A DNA stretch of 64,000 nucleotides, taken from the NCBI RefSeq assembly GCF_905475465.1, contig NC_062238.1, forward strand, positions 13,299,368-13,363,367, given 5' to 3'. Below the pieces are notes generated by a model, which saw only the letters and a list, made by a program, of their open reading frames with translations, had not been told where the DNA came from and did not search any database. Shown piece by piece: positions 46,048 through 58,699 of this stretch. Both the position numbers and the translations under genes were made by a program. The first letter of the stretch is position 1. The number at the start of each line of letters is the position of its first letter. This DNA comes from Pieris napi (Eukaryota > Arthropoda > Insecta > Lepidoptera > Pieridae).

Positions 46048-47914
46048 AACCGGGTACGTTCCCCGCTAAGGGCGATCGTCTCCACTTCCAGCTTCGTCCC
46101 GAACGACCGAGTGATATGGATTCAATGTATTTTTGAGTTAATCAATATCGTACGTAAATATGAATCTTAACGAGTATTGCGCTTAGCATTTAGCGTTAAT
46201 ACTTTGCGTGCGATATATTTTAAGTAAATTAAAAACGCAAAATTGTGGCGAACAAATATTGATATTGGTTCGGGAGAGATAGGTCCGTCTAGCGCCAGCA
46301 CAAATGTGATCTCAATTATTTTTGGCAATTTATTGAAGAGTTTACTTTTTAATGATTCAAGCGTCGAGAGCTCTGCGCTGCGAACAGAAAGCTCGGAATA
46401 TTATTTCGCATCGAAATATTGTGTTTCAGCGGATTTGAAGTACAATTGCACAATTTCCTTTTATAATCGTCGATGTCGACATTACTCTGAGTAAATTATT
46501 AAGTAGGTACAGTCATTATTGTAATATTTTTTATTTTTGTAATTTTATACTTACCGCGTACAATATTATTTTGTTTATTTTTCTAAGCTTTAGAGGGCTT
46601 ATTTATGTGCAGTCATTTTTGCGTATATCCTGTGGCGCTTAGCTTATTACCCACTTGTAAAGTATTAACCGTGTTGGGTCTCTCGATAGTTACGACTTTT
46701 GACAGAAAAACTTTGTATAAAGGTAGAAATTTTGTAGATAGTTGATTTATATTTAATAACAATAGATTCATGGATACAAATAATAACTCAGAAGTAGCGA
46801 TGGATCTAGGTTATGGCTGTCCATCTTAAATTACTCAGTATTTATAGAAAATGGCTTTTATATTCCGTATTGTACATTGAACTTGTGCTAGTCCTCTTCT
46901 ATTTGTTAATAATTCTTAATGCGCTCGTCCTAAGGTCCAATAATTATTTTAGTGTTTATTACTACATATGTATCTTAATTGTATTTTGTGCAATATTAGC
47001 TTATTATCGAACCCTACGAGTGATACCTTTATGCTCCTTTATTTAAAATAAATGGTCCATATAACGATTTCAGTGTCTAAGTGTTTAATGTATGACCTGC
47101 GCTGGGAACCGATTCCACAAATCGCTAGTTGAGAAAAAGGAAACGGTTTGTAAAGCGAACTGTGGAAGATTTCTAGCCAACCAGACTAGTAGTAAGAATA
47201 TTCTAAAACGACATGGCACATTATTTACATTCCTATGGTTTAATTTAAAACATACACTGAGCTCAAAATATTGTCTCTATATATCACTCTCTTATATATT
47301 TAATAAAACCATTTGTGGACTTACTGAATATTGATTAATATCTATTATTAAATCACCGGCAGCTATCCTCTATCGGCTTAACTTCTCTGGGATGAAAAAC
47401 ATATTATTCTCATGGGTTACTGTTGTGGTAAATCTATATACATATAACTTCAAGCTCTTCGTGATATGTCATGTAATTTTTTTTAAAGACTTAGTTTTGT
47501 TTAGGTGTTATTTGTCATTTATACAGATACAGAGGAAAATGAAAAATAAACTTGTGTTATTGATTATAATAAAAACAAATTATATAACAGCAGCACAGAA
47601 AAAGACATATTTTATGGCGAGTTGTTACAGTCGAACAAAATATTAATAATAAATTGCACAAGCATTAATAATCATAACTTATGACTAGTATTTAACATAG
47701 CCTTAGAGCCGGCTAGCCTAAAATGTGATCTGAATAAAATGTTTTTTATTATTTGACTTAAATTCATAAACCTCATACGCATTCAATAACTTACAATAGA
47801 AACTATAAAATATTTTTTAAAAGAAGAAACAAGCAGTAAATAGTTGTCAGCAAAATATAGTATTAACTGAGTTATCAATCTATATCACATTGTGAAAAGT
47901 AGGCGCCGAAACGG
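46048..47914. other. Intergenic region and 3' flanks
   Basis: AT-rich sequence between two converging genes. Several open frames of 77-84 codons (46243-46494, 46813-47046, 47092-47334, 47392-47646) have no family resemblance, and I treat them as non-coding. Confidence 0.5.
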
Positions 47915-49984
47915 TCACTGTTGAACGGTCTCCTTCTTCTCGTCCTCTTTAAAAAGAAGTGGGGTCATACCGAGGAAGCAGCCCAGTGTAATTCCTAAGA
48001 CACGGCCCTGAAGAGGATTTTAAGCGTTCAATGTGTTCCATATTGATAAACGTTTAACGATAAATGCTTACCATGTTAGCAAATCTCCTACTGACGGGCA
48101 TATCTAGCTGCACGGGTGACAGGGCTGGAGCTCCGAGCCCCAGCATAGCAGCCGCCCGCTCTACGTAGTAAGATGAGCCGATGCCAATGACGTCACTGAA
48201 AGTGTTACCTAGAGCCGCCGCTGCCATTGTCGACAATGTGATGTAAGCACTCATGCCACTCTCGATGCGGTCTCCCTGAAAATTGTTTTAACCTTGTTAC
48301 TGAACTGTAATGGACCAGGTGTAACTTGTTTATTTGCCACATATGTCTCAGTAATCTTTTTAGGTCATGATGTTGACACTGATTGTTAAGTTTTGCGTGA
48401 AAGATGCAGGCTACAAGAAGGCCATGTAAGCCAGAGGAAATGTAAAGCATTTCTATCCACTCAAATTTTTTATGTTCTTTCTATATATACTGTACATTCA
48501 TGACCAACCATGCCCGGCTTGCATATCGTAAATGCAATAATGATACTTGATTACTATTTTAATATGTCAGGGGCAAATTAGTTCAAAATGAGATCTTATC
48601 AACTCGAACAGCTTAATATTATCTTCATGAAAATGTCTTCACAAATAAGTAATTTTTTAGAACAAATAAGAACAATCATAAAAAGATTATTGTATAAGCC
48701 AAGTATGTTAATTACAGCTCGCTTGGTTTTTTTTATAAGTTTTAAAGAACAGCAGAGTGTCTTCAAACAAATAATGTACTTATAAATTATTATAATACTT
48801 ACTGCAATTATCATAATAAAATTATCTAAGAATCCGAATCCAATAAAAGGTATTGAGTTTGCCAATGACACTGTAAAAATTAATTGTGTTATTAACCAGT
48901 TTAAATTACAGAGGATAAAGTTTTTGACGTGACAACGTCTTATAATCGTTCGACATCTGTCTCTCTCCTACTTGAGTGAGCGATTCGTGACATTGTCACG
49001 TTCAACTATCGTCAGTAAACCGACTTTACAGACAACCGATTTTTTATCATTTTCTTTGTTGCATGGATAAGTTCAAAACATCTGGATAATTTATTAAAAG
49101 AGGATAATGTTGAAGTTGAGAATAAATGTTGAAAGAACATTTAAAACAAACACATGAAAAACATTATATTATATAAAGTATGACTGTAATCTCGTAGATA
49201 ACAAAGTTAAAAAATAATAAAATATTAAATTAAACAAAATGTTATTATTAACTACTACTACTTCTACTTCAAATTCTTACAATGTATCAGTTCCTTTGTT
49301 GTTGGTTTAGGTACTGTTGCAGCTGAAACAATATTAATCAATTATTTTTATATTGTATACAATACTTCCTAAACAAATACCAAAACACAAATGCAGTAAA
49401 ACCAAGATCAGCTCAGCAACATTTGACTTAACAGTAGACCTACCATATTTTTTTTTAAGCCAATCTTCCGGTACAGGACAGTAGGTACCAGTTGGGTCTA
49501 CATCACCTAACGTTGGTACTTTGCTGGGTCTGCCAAGTTTACTTCTCCATCGCTGACCAGCCAATTTGTCTACAACAAATACACTTTTTAAATGTCTTAG
49601 TTTGATATTTTATTCAGTAGTTCTTGCTAGACTACCTTCAAATTCTTCTTTTATTATGTTTGATTCATATTCTTTTATTGCATTTAATAATATTTTTCTT
49701 TCCTCATCTTTAAGATGTAGAACAAGTTCGGTTGCGTGTACTTTTGTTAGCGGGCTTGATAACTGAGGAGATTCCTCAAAGTCTTTAGAAGTTGGGCCAA
49801 GCCCTAAATTTCGTACATTTATAACGATAGGGTGAAAGTCCTTGTTAGAGTTCTGAATACAACCGACAGTGGCACTGTAACTATGACGACGCGCTTGATA
49901 TTCACTTAAAACATGTTGAAACTGTACACTAAACTTTAGAGGCGGGGCACTACTAAACCGTTTAATTGCCTTCATTAATTTCAT
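47915..49984 (-). CDS. TMEM65: TMEM65, mitochondrial inner-membrane protein
   Basis: Exons 49636-49984, (49444-49569), 49281-49322, 48803-48870, 48072-48275, 47915-48007 join in phase to 251 aa without the bracketed exon or 293 aa with it (human 240 aa). The start is basic and Ser/Arg-rich, as for mitochondrial import. Family blocks are ATELVLHLKDEERKILLNAI, NSIPFIGFGFLDNFIMIIA, YITLSTMAAAALGNTFSD and GRVLGITLGCFLGMTPLLF, forming three membrane segments with small-residue packing motifs. Vertebrate TMEM65 supports mitochondrial Na/Ca exchange (NCLX). The 126-nt bracketed exon is phase-neutral and has a good acceptor and donor; I do not know it from vertebrate TMEM65, so it may be alternative. 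Confidence 0.88.
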
Positions 49985-50315
49985 AATAAATTATTTACAA
50001 ATAAGTCGATAGGGTTCAATTAAGAATCATTATTCATGACTTATAGTAAATAGTAATGCTGAAGTCTTAACGTCGCACGTCACTCTTCTCAGTGTGAAGT
50101 GTGAATGTTCAATGTGCCAACTGCCAATGTGGTCAAATAATGTTTACAATATTGATTTACTTTATCAATCAGTGTCAATCAGTATTAAATTAGATATACT
50201 AGCTATATCTGTGGTAGAGTAGCCGTAGCGCAATTCAAGGATTTCCACTTTCCTATTCGATCTGTGATGCATTTGTATATTGTATAATTTTATCTGTGAT
50301 TGTGTTTTTCTTCTA

Positions 50316-51171
50316 CAGTCCTTTTCATGAAAGAAGACCTCCAGACGCGGCGCTGCAATCGCATAATGTAATGTTGCCATTTATGAGTAAAAAATTTACC
50401 AATTTTATTTACATTTAGCAGATGTAATTTATCAAAATATAATATTATTTTCTGCATACTTCGATGAAACAATATTTCTGTTATGTAAAAGTATATTTTT
50501 ATTTACTTATATTAGCGGTGTTCCAACTACTTACAGGGAAAATATGAGAAAATAGGGTAAAGAAAAGCAATACAATTTTTTATTCAGTTTTATTGCATAA
50601 TTGTTGGGTTACAATTTTTTTCGAAGTACACGCCGCTATTATACCTTCGTTGTAATTTTTGTTACAGTTTTCTCTGACACACCTGCAATTAAATTATGAA
50701 CAATTAAAAATATTAGTAACTTTAAGTTTATAATGCTTATGTAATAAGTAATATATGTTTTAATTTCAGTTACCTAGTTTCATCACGTTATGTATTTATT
50801 CAATTTTGTCGCAAAACGAATTTATATCATAAAAGTCCCATCAATACAGCAAAAAATTATTAAATGGCAACTCTAAAAAGTACCTGTTATGGCGGCAACT
50901 CTCTTCCGAACATTGTTTAGTGGTATTAAAACACCTTGATTCTTATGTTCCGCTTCATAGAACTCTTTCACCTTTAATATCATTTCTCGAGCCGAACTTT
51001 TTACAATTTTTGGCATTGTAATCAATCTTTAAAATGCACTAAGCTAGTTAAAAATTCACAAAAATCTACCACAACAAACGAACTTGATAACATCGACGAA
51101 TGACAACATTGCCGACCTGTCAAATTACCGCGATTAAAATCACCGCGGGACTTCTTTCATGAAATGCACTA
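50316..51171 (-). mobile_element. Tc1/mariner-like element with a short HTH coding segment
   Basis: The element is bounded by TA target dinucleotides (50314-50315 and 51172-51173) and inverted repeats of the form YAGTSCWTTTCATGAAAGAAG. The CAGT start is typical of Tc1-type ends. At 856 bp it is too short for a full transposase. A two-exon coding piece is inside. Confidence 0.7.
50652..51017 (-). CDS. Small helix-turn-helix protein from the Tc1/mariner-like element
   Basis: ATG at 51017. A first exon of 136 nt ends near 50882 at GTACTT, and a second short segment begins after an AG near 50692 and ends at a stop near 50652. The 58-residue product begins MPKIVKSSAREMILKVKEFY and contains RKRVAAITGVSEKTVTKI, a helix-turn-helix like the N-terminus of insect IS630/Tc1-family transposases. 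The DDE domain is absent, so it could only be a DNA-binding remnant or repressor. Boundaries of the second exon are approximate. Confidence 0.5.
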
Positions 51172-51496
51172 TACTTGATCTGTGGATTGTAATAATCTTA
51201 AATCTAATAAGTAATAAGGTCCTTTTTATAAGTTCAAACTTCAAATCCAAAACAAGAAAAATTAAGAACTACTAGGAGTAAAAGTAAAATTAAGAAATAG
51301 CTTCAAAGAGAAGAAGTTATAATTAAAACCTGATTTATAACTTTTAAGGAATAGTGAAAGTTACATTGTTTAAGAAAGAAATATATAATACTCTAAATTC
51401 ATGGATTCAAATCCATAAATTTCATCTTTTAAATATATTACATTTATTGAAAACTAAAAGTTTTGGGTGGAGTGTGTACAAAAAGAACAATGCATA

Positions 51497-54400
51497 ATGT
51501 TGGAAGGACTAGTAGCTTGGGTTCTAAACAATTATCTTGGAAAATATGTGGAAAATCTCAATACAGATCAGCTGAGTGTAGCACTTTTATCAGGTAAGTA
51601 ATATTTGAACTTAAATACAATACTGTCAATTCCTTTTGGGGAGAATAGGTTCACGGATATTGTTTATTAATTCAAGCATCATCTGTTTAAGACATCTCAA
51701 TCAATTTGAAATTTTTAGGTAAAGTTGAACTTGAAAACCTTCCACTTAAAAAAGATGCACTGCGACATCTGGGTTTGCCAGTCGAAATAAAAGCAGGTTT
51801 TATTGGGAAGGTCCAGCTCCAGGTGCCAGTACGGCAAATACGTTCTGTTCCATGGCTCATTGCTATTGAGAAGTTGTACCTTGTTGCAGCTCCTGTTAAT
51901 TTGGATGAAGTGAGTAACTTGGATAGTGTCCAATATTTATTTATGTACCTTATACTAATGCAGTAGCCAATGTCAAATAATTTATTAAACAATAACCTAA
52001 ATGTAATTGCAATCATTACCTTTTGAAACAATATTTGGTCTATTTAAAAATTAATTGACTGCACTTAAAAAATATTTCAGTGGGATAGTAACATAGAAGC
52101 ATTGATTGCTCATGAGCAAAAGGTATCTGTTCTTGATGCACTTGAGGCACAGTGGCGGGCAGAACATGAGGCCAATGATGGTGGTTATTATGCAACATCC
52201 TACTCGTCATGGCTCAATTTTGGTACTGGTTTGCTGGCCAACATTGTGGAAAATCTTCAGGTGATGAATATTGAAAAAAATAAAATACAAAACAAACCCA
52301 TAAATTTACAATATGTGTCCATGTCCACCTGTATTCCTATACATAATATGTATAATACAATAATTAAGGGCAAATTGTCTGACAGTGCCCCTATTTTTTG
52401 GTTAATTTGGGATTTTAAGAAAAATGGTAGGAAATGTTTTTTTCTACCATTTTTGGAAAAAGGTTCATTATACTTTAGTACCTAGATGCCTATTTGCACC
52501 TCACGTAATAGTGTATTTAGTTTTTTAATTCGATTTGATTGTAAATGTTAATGTATTTTGTCACGTTGCAGTTAAAAATCAACGACGTCCATTTTCGTTA
52601 CGAGGATGCCCTTACATGTCCGGGCCAATCGTTCGCTTGCGGCTTCACGGCCGAATCTCTGGCCGCAGAATCTTGCGACGCAAATTGGCAACGAGGCTTC
52701 ACTCCGCTCTCCGAGCCGTGCTCTTTCAAATTACTCGAATTAAAAAACTTGGCAGTCTACTGGGATCCTATGCCGGTTCCGTCGGGAATGCTGGCGGAAT
52801 GTACAATCGTAGAGCTTACCGTGAGCATTAAGAAAATATTAAAATAATATTCGCCCATAAAGTTCCACGTAAAGAGAATTATGTGTAACAGGAGCGCATG
52901 TCCGGCACGTGGGCGTCGGCGCATCGCTGGGTGCTGCGGCCGGGCGGCGGCAGCGCACGAGTGCGCCGCGAGCGCACGGAGCAGCCGCTCAGGGACCGCG
53001 CCAGGCCGCGCCTCGTCTGCCATCTCACCCTCGACGCCGTCCTGCTGCGACTCACCTCTGTCGGTGCACTGCGACATACTGTCACACGATGATGTCACCC
53101 ATGCCTAACATCGACTTAATTTTTCTCGTGTGCGCCGTTTCAGCGACAATACGGCGAGATGTGGGGCTGCAGTCGGGGGCTGGAGCGCGTGGGCCGGATC
53201 CGCGAGGCGAGAGCGTGGCGGCCGGCGGCTCCGCCCCGCGGTCACGCCCGTCTCTGGTGGCACTACGCCGTCAAGGCGCATCTGCCGCACCACCGCTGTA
53301 ATTATTTTCCATCTCGTCACACGGTCGTTCGAATCCGCGTTACGGACGAGCGGTAACCGAACGGCGGTATCGCTGCGGACGGCTTAAACTGTGGCTCTCC
53401 GCAGGGATGGATCCGAAACCGACGTGGGAATCGTGCCTGGAGCGGGCGCGCGCTACGCGCCAGTACGTGGACATCTGCGCGAGCACGCTGGCCGATCCCG
53501 CCGCCACGCTGCATCCCGACCGCAAGCGGGCGAAAGACGACTACGAGTGGGCGAACTCTCTCGCCGTGCTCCGGCCGCTCCGAGAGGTCTCTCTTCCGTC
53601 GATCGGCTCCGGTGAGGGTGAAGGTCGAAGGCGTCTGCATGGATCGGTGTCCGCAGGTGGCGATGCGCAAAGTGCCGATGCGCAGCGCGGGCGGGGCGGA
53701 GGGGGGCGCGGGGCGCTCGGTGCTTGTGCGCTGGTTCCCGCAGTGGTGGGGTTGGTACGAAAGTTCGGAACCCGCGGCTCGCCTCGAGTCCGAAATCCTG
53801 CACGTCATCGCCGACTCGCTGGAAGACCCCGAGCTGTCGCGGCGCGACGCCCTCTCCGCCCTCTTCGAGTTCACGCTGCACGCCGGCTGCCTGGACGTGT
53901 GCGCCGACTCCGACGACGACGAGGGGTACGTCTCCCTCCCCACGCTTCGACGTCTCGTCGGGCAGCGGGCGGAATCTCGATTTTACGCGTCGTTCAAGGT
54001 CTAGCGGCGTGGGCCTGGAGCTCCAGTTCAGTGCGGTGCGCGTGCGCGTGGAGTCGCGGCCGTTGTCCCTTCACGCGTCGCTCGGCGCAGTCTGCGTGCG
54101 AGACCGCATCAACCCGCGCACGCTGTTTCCCATCCTCGTGGCGCCGCAGGTTGCTCTTCTCTTCTTAATTCTCTTTAAGTTAACTGCTCCAAGTATTTTT
54201 TTTCCTTAACGCTAGTGTGAAACAGGGTACGATCAGAGAGGGCTTGAGTGCGGCGAATCCGACGACGACCGCCGCCGCCCGGTGGGGTGCCCCCCGACCC
54301 CCCGATGACGACAAAGAGCCGCTCTTCCAGCTGACCTACGAGAGGCGACCGCTCGGCTTCAACTGCGATCATAAGTGGGTATAAGTCACCCGCGTCGGAG

Positions 54401-57400
54401 ATGCCGGGGAGTGAGGCGCCCGGCTCACTCGGAGTTCGTTCGCAGATTGCGCGTCAAATCGCGGTCGGTGGAGGTGGTGTGGTGCGCTTCGGCGGCGCGC
54501 TGGGCGGCGAGTTGGGCGGGCGCCGGCGCGGGAGCGGGCGGCGCCATCGCTCACGTGCGAGATCACACCCGTGCCACGCTGCTCAACCACTACGAGAGGC
54601 TGCTGCGCGCTCGACGCACGGTACGTCCGGCGGCGTCGCCGCGCCGTTTGGCCGCGACCGCGTCACTGATAGGTCGGTCGGACGAACAGGGCGAGAGGCG
54701 GTCGTGGCAAGTGGAGCTGGACATATCGGCGCCGCAGCTGATGTTCGTGGAGCAGTTGCGGTCGCGCGACGGCGCCGTGGTGCTGGTGGACTTCGGCCGG
54801 CTCCGGCTGGCGAACGCCGCCCTCGCCGACGCGGCCGCCGAGGAACCGCCGCGGGCGCAGCCCTTCGACGACGACGAAGGTCCGTCCTCGAAGTCCGTCT
54901 CGCGTTCGTACGGATACCTCGTCGTAATTTCTAATCGTACGTTCCGTCCGGGCAGAGACGTTCATGACGCCGTGTTCGACCCCGCCGGGCAGCCTTTTGT
55001 CTCCGGGGTCTCCGCCGGACCCGCGCGGACCTCCGTCGCGTCCGCTCGACCCCTCGCACCTGCACACCAGCCTCTACGACAGGTCTGTCGTCTCGTCATC
55101 GATCTCGGGACGATTTGAGTCAATAGAAAGTAACATAAAAAGGGTCGTGTCTGCGTCAGGTACAAAATAGAGCTGAGCGACATGCAGATCCTGGTGGGAA
55201 GAGCGCGGGACAACTGGAAGTACGCCCACACGAAGGCCACCTCCGCGCTGCATCTGTTGGACCGATTCAGTATATCGCTGCAGGTGGGTCGAAACCCAAG
55301 GCTACGCGCCAGAGGCGTGGCGGTGATTAATTGCGAAACTGTGGCAGGCGGAGCGGCGCGTCGTGGCCACGAGCGACCCGCAGTACCCGACCGCGGCGCT
55401 CTGCGGCTCGCTGCCCGCGCTCGTGGCGCATCTGTCCGAGCACAAGCTGGCCGCGCTTCGTGCCGTGCTCGCCGCGCAAGCGGACCCGCCGCCGTCCGCT
55501 CACGGCCCGCAAGCCGCCCGAGCTCCTCAATCGTACGTACGCCGCTCGTTATACTACGAGATCCGGCTGCAGGATGAGTGCGTTCATCGGTTATTTGCTA
55601 AAAACTATTTTTTTTCCCAAACATCAATTCAAAATACTAGCGGCCCAATTTTGATAGGCAACTTGGTACATATATATTCTCTAATTATGAATATACATCA
55701 AAATTAGGTTTTTAAAAAATTACCGATGAACGCATTCATCCTGCAGCCGGATCTTAGACTATTAAAATGTTTGAGTAGTTAACATTTTAAGTAATTTTTT
55801 TTTAGATTTCTCGAAGGTGACCCGGACGACGGCGACGAGGACGAAGAAAAGAGCGTGAGCTCCGAAACCGAGAGGTCCGAGTTTTCGTCGCAGAGTAACG
55901 CCACTCTCTTGGTGCTGCAGTTCGCCGTCGATCAGCTCTCCGTAGAGGTGAGGCGGGCGACGGAGGGAGGTCGCGGCCGGGGAGGCGCGAGACTTGAACG
56001 CGCGAGTGTCGCAGGTGCAGTCCCGGGGCCGCAGCATCGCGGAGGTGCAGGTGTGCGGCGTGCGGCTGGCGGCGGGCCTCGGGCCGGGCGAGAGCTCGCT
56101 GTCGCTGTCCGTGCACTCCCTGCTGCTGGTGGACGCGCTTCAGACCTACGGTCCGGACTTCGAGCTGCTCGTCGCGAGCCATCGTCACGTCGGGTCAGCG
56201 TCTTCGCCGTCCGCTCTTACGCCTCTTCGTCTTCGTCGGAAACGCCTTTTCTATGAGAGATGTCATTCCAGAATGGACACAACTTCGGGTAGCATCCGGG
56301 GCTCGGAGCCCACGTCTCCCACTTCTCCCGCTTCGCCCGAGACGCGAGAGCCGCCCGCCGCGCCTTCGCCCTCGGACCTGCATCGCGCCTTATACTCGCT
56401 CCACGACACCTGTCAGTACGCCCTGAGTACACTGCGTCCTTCGGTACTGTCCCACGAGGCCGCATTGCGCACTTTTGACGATATTGCGTCTGAGACAGAA
56501 CTCATCCGAGGGTCGCATTATTAACTGGACGTTACTGTAAGAATATAAGGAAATAATAAATTGATAATTCCGTGAGTTTACACAGATACCGGGGCGACCA
56601 GTCCTTCAGGAGTCCGGGGCTTCGATTGGGACCCGAGGGCTTCGGGGAACGGTCGGGGTTCCGAAGGTCCCGCTTGGGCGGCGCCGGGCGTCGTAGACTC
56701 GGAGGCCCTCATCGCGGTCGAACTGTGTGTCGTCAGAGGCGAAGGGGGCTCCGAAGACCTGAGGATCGCTAATATTTTGTTTAACAACTTGGACGTCATC
56801 GGTGAGTTTGCTCTTCTAATGTGGAAACTCGTCTCCGCGAATGTTAACGACCGAGTGACGTCACCCGTTGCAGCTAACCAGGAGACGATCGTGGAGTTGA
56901 TCGGGTTCGCGCACCGCGTGGCGGGCGCCACTCCCGCCTCCGCCCCGCCCCCCGTTCCGCCGCAGACGCGATTCGCACCCACCGCCGGCGACGACCTCGA
57001 GGTAGGGGAAGCGAACGTGACGCGTACGGGCCGTCGGAGTACGACTGACATTATCTGGCATCCAGGTGGGCGTCCGCACGGAGATCACCTTCGACTTCCA
57101 CCGGTTGGGCGTTTTGCTGCTTCGCGCCGCGGTGCGCGAGGGCGCCGTCGTCGCCAACAAGATCGCCACCGCCACGCTCGGGGACGCTCGAATTCAGGCG
57201 ACTTTGCGTAAGACATTGACATTGAAAAGAGCGCGGTCGTCGGCGAAGGCCTCTCGGTGACCGCCGATTTAATTCGACAGACGGCTCCCTCGTCGAGGCC
57301 AGCGGATCCCTGGGCGGCGTGCAGGTGGTGTCCCTGTCGGAGGGCGCCGGCCTACACTCGCGCATCCTGTGCGCCGGCCGACCTCCGGCCGCGCCCCCGG

Positions 57401-58262
57401 GGCCCCTCGGGCCGCGCCAGCCCGACGCGCAGCCGGGCGAGGAGAAGGCGCTGCTCTTCACCGTATCCAGAAACGTGCGGCCGCCGGCTCGCGACGAACT
57501 GCCCGGTGAGTCGGGCCTCCTGGACGTCGGACTTCGTTCGCGAACGAGACGTAACCTTTCGGGCGGTTCACAGTGGTGGAGGTGAGTCTGGAGGTGCGAG
57601 TGGCGAGCGTGTGGTACACGCACTCCGGGCCGCTGCTGCGCGAGCTGCAGAGCTGCCTCACCGAGTTCAAGCAGTACCTGGCGAACCTGGCGCGGTCTAT
57701 CCGCGCCGCCGCCGCCGATATGGCCATCGGCCTCGTGCACCCGAGGTGACAAACAAAAATTTTTACGGAACCGACTCCTCGATCTTCAATGCCAGATGAA
57801 TAATTTCTGCCCTCGGATTTTAAGTCGGGATCGATCACTTTTATAAGACGATCAAAAAATTACTAAGTGTAAAGGGCGTGTCTAACTTTTACAGAACGGA
57901 GTCTCTGTACGCCAACCCAAAGCTGTCTCAATCCACGGAGGGCGTGTCCCCGCGGCGCCGCACCACCAGTCTGGGCTGCTCGCTCGACGAGCCTGACCGC
58001 GACACGCAACGATTGGTTCTAAGGTGGCTCGTTGTTCCCTCGCAAAAACTTTGATATTGAGACCTTTTCACACCGGAGGCCCCGTCGATTGCTTCGCAGG
58101 GTGTCGGTTTCGCTGGAGTCACCCGTGGCGGTCCTGCCGCGGTTCGCTCGCAGCCCGGAGGTGTTCGTGGCGCATCTGGGCCGCATGAGCCTCTCCAACG
58201 AGCCCGGATCTCCGGGGGACACGATGTACCAAGTGCGAGTGCGGGACATCTCCTTGGTCTCG
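51497..58262 (+). CDS. VPS13D: VPS13D, N-terminal part (continues beyond the window)
   Basis: Twenty-five exons join in phase to 1407 codons: 51497-51593, 51719-51909, 52081-52260, 52572-52820, 52892-53059, 53144-53297, 53405-53586, 53657-53925, 54005-54149, 54226-54374, 54446-54620, 54690-54879, 54956-55082, 55160-55283, 55348-55532, 55806-55947, 56015-56193, 56272-56411, 56586-56801, 56874-57001, 57066-57207, 57281-57505, 57574-57745, 57895-58023, 58100-58262. The start MLEGLVAWVLNNYLGKYV is the VPS13 chorein motif. Later blocks identify paralogue D: WFPQWWGWY, QVELDISAPQLMF, DMQILVGRARDNWK, HSLLLVDALQTYGPDFELL and ETIVELIGF. VPS13D is a bridge-like lipid-transfer protein at mitochondria/peroxisome-ER contacts. 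Exons 1-4 are AT-rich and 5-25 GC-rich. The last donor (GTTAGT) opens an intron of at least 5.7 kb; the rest of the gene, including ATG18-type C-terminal domains, must lie past 64000. Confidence 0.9.
55560..55753. repeat. Complete MITE in VPS13D intron 15
   Basis: 194 bp with inverted ends GATCCGGCTGCAGGATGA... and ...TCATCCTGCAGCCGGATC, about 38 bp each with few mismatches. It shares its body with the truncated copy at 7975-8125. No target duplication was found. It lies between a donor (55533) and the acceptor before 55806, so splicing of VPS13D is not broken. Confidence 0.65.
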
Positions 58263-58585
58263 GTTAGTATACTCTTCTCCGCGACGTCTTTTCGTCTCCA
58301 TCAGTCCCTAACTGTTATCGATTATCGATTCGCGATCCCGATGCTACGTTGCACGCGGGCCTGAGCCAAGTGAGCACAGGATTTTTTTTGGTGGTATCTT
58401 GTAGGAATTTACCCGTTAATCTTGCAGTATTTAAAATTACTTTTTCAAGGGTGTTGGAAGTGGATTTCGGGGGGTCTCACAATTTGGTAGATTCTGTTTT
58501 GGGATTATTCCGGTGGTGGACAAAATATATAACAATAACATATGAACCCCAAAAAATTAAATATACATGAGATTATTCTAATTTT

Positions 58586-58661
58586 ACATTTACTGCCAGT
58601 TCTCAAATCAAGGGCGTAGAGCGGTATAAACTCTCCGCCACTCTTTTTAATCGCCAAGTTT
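58586..58661 (+). repeat. Second copy of the 3983-4068 repeat block
   Basis: Same order and orientation as at 3983-4068, but 16-17 bases are missing in the middle, which removes the right arm of the hairpin present in the first copy. Confidence 0.6.
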
Positions 58662-58699
58662 TTTGTTTTATGTTGATACTTTCCACATACTTAATTTAC

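Noticed and set aside
46243..47646. Four frames of 77-84 codons
   Set aside because: AT-rich, Leu/Ile/Phe-biased translations typical of non-coding DNA.
53317..53943. 208-codon minus-strand frame over VPS13D exons 6-8
   Set aside because: Shadow of GC-rich coding sequence, crosses real splice sites, low-complexity.
54375..55118. 247-codon plus-strand frame
   Set aside because: It reads through VPS13D introns; only the parts between splice sites belong to the gene.
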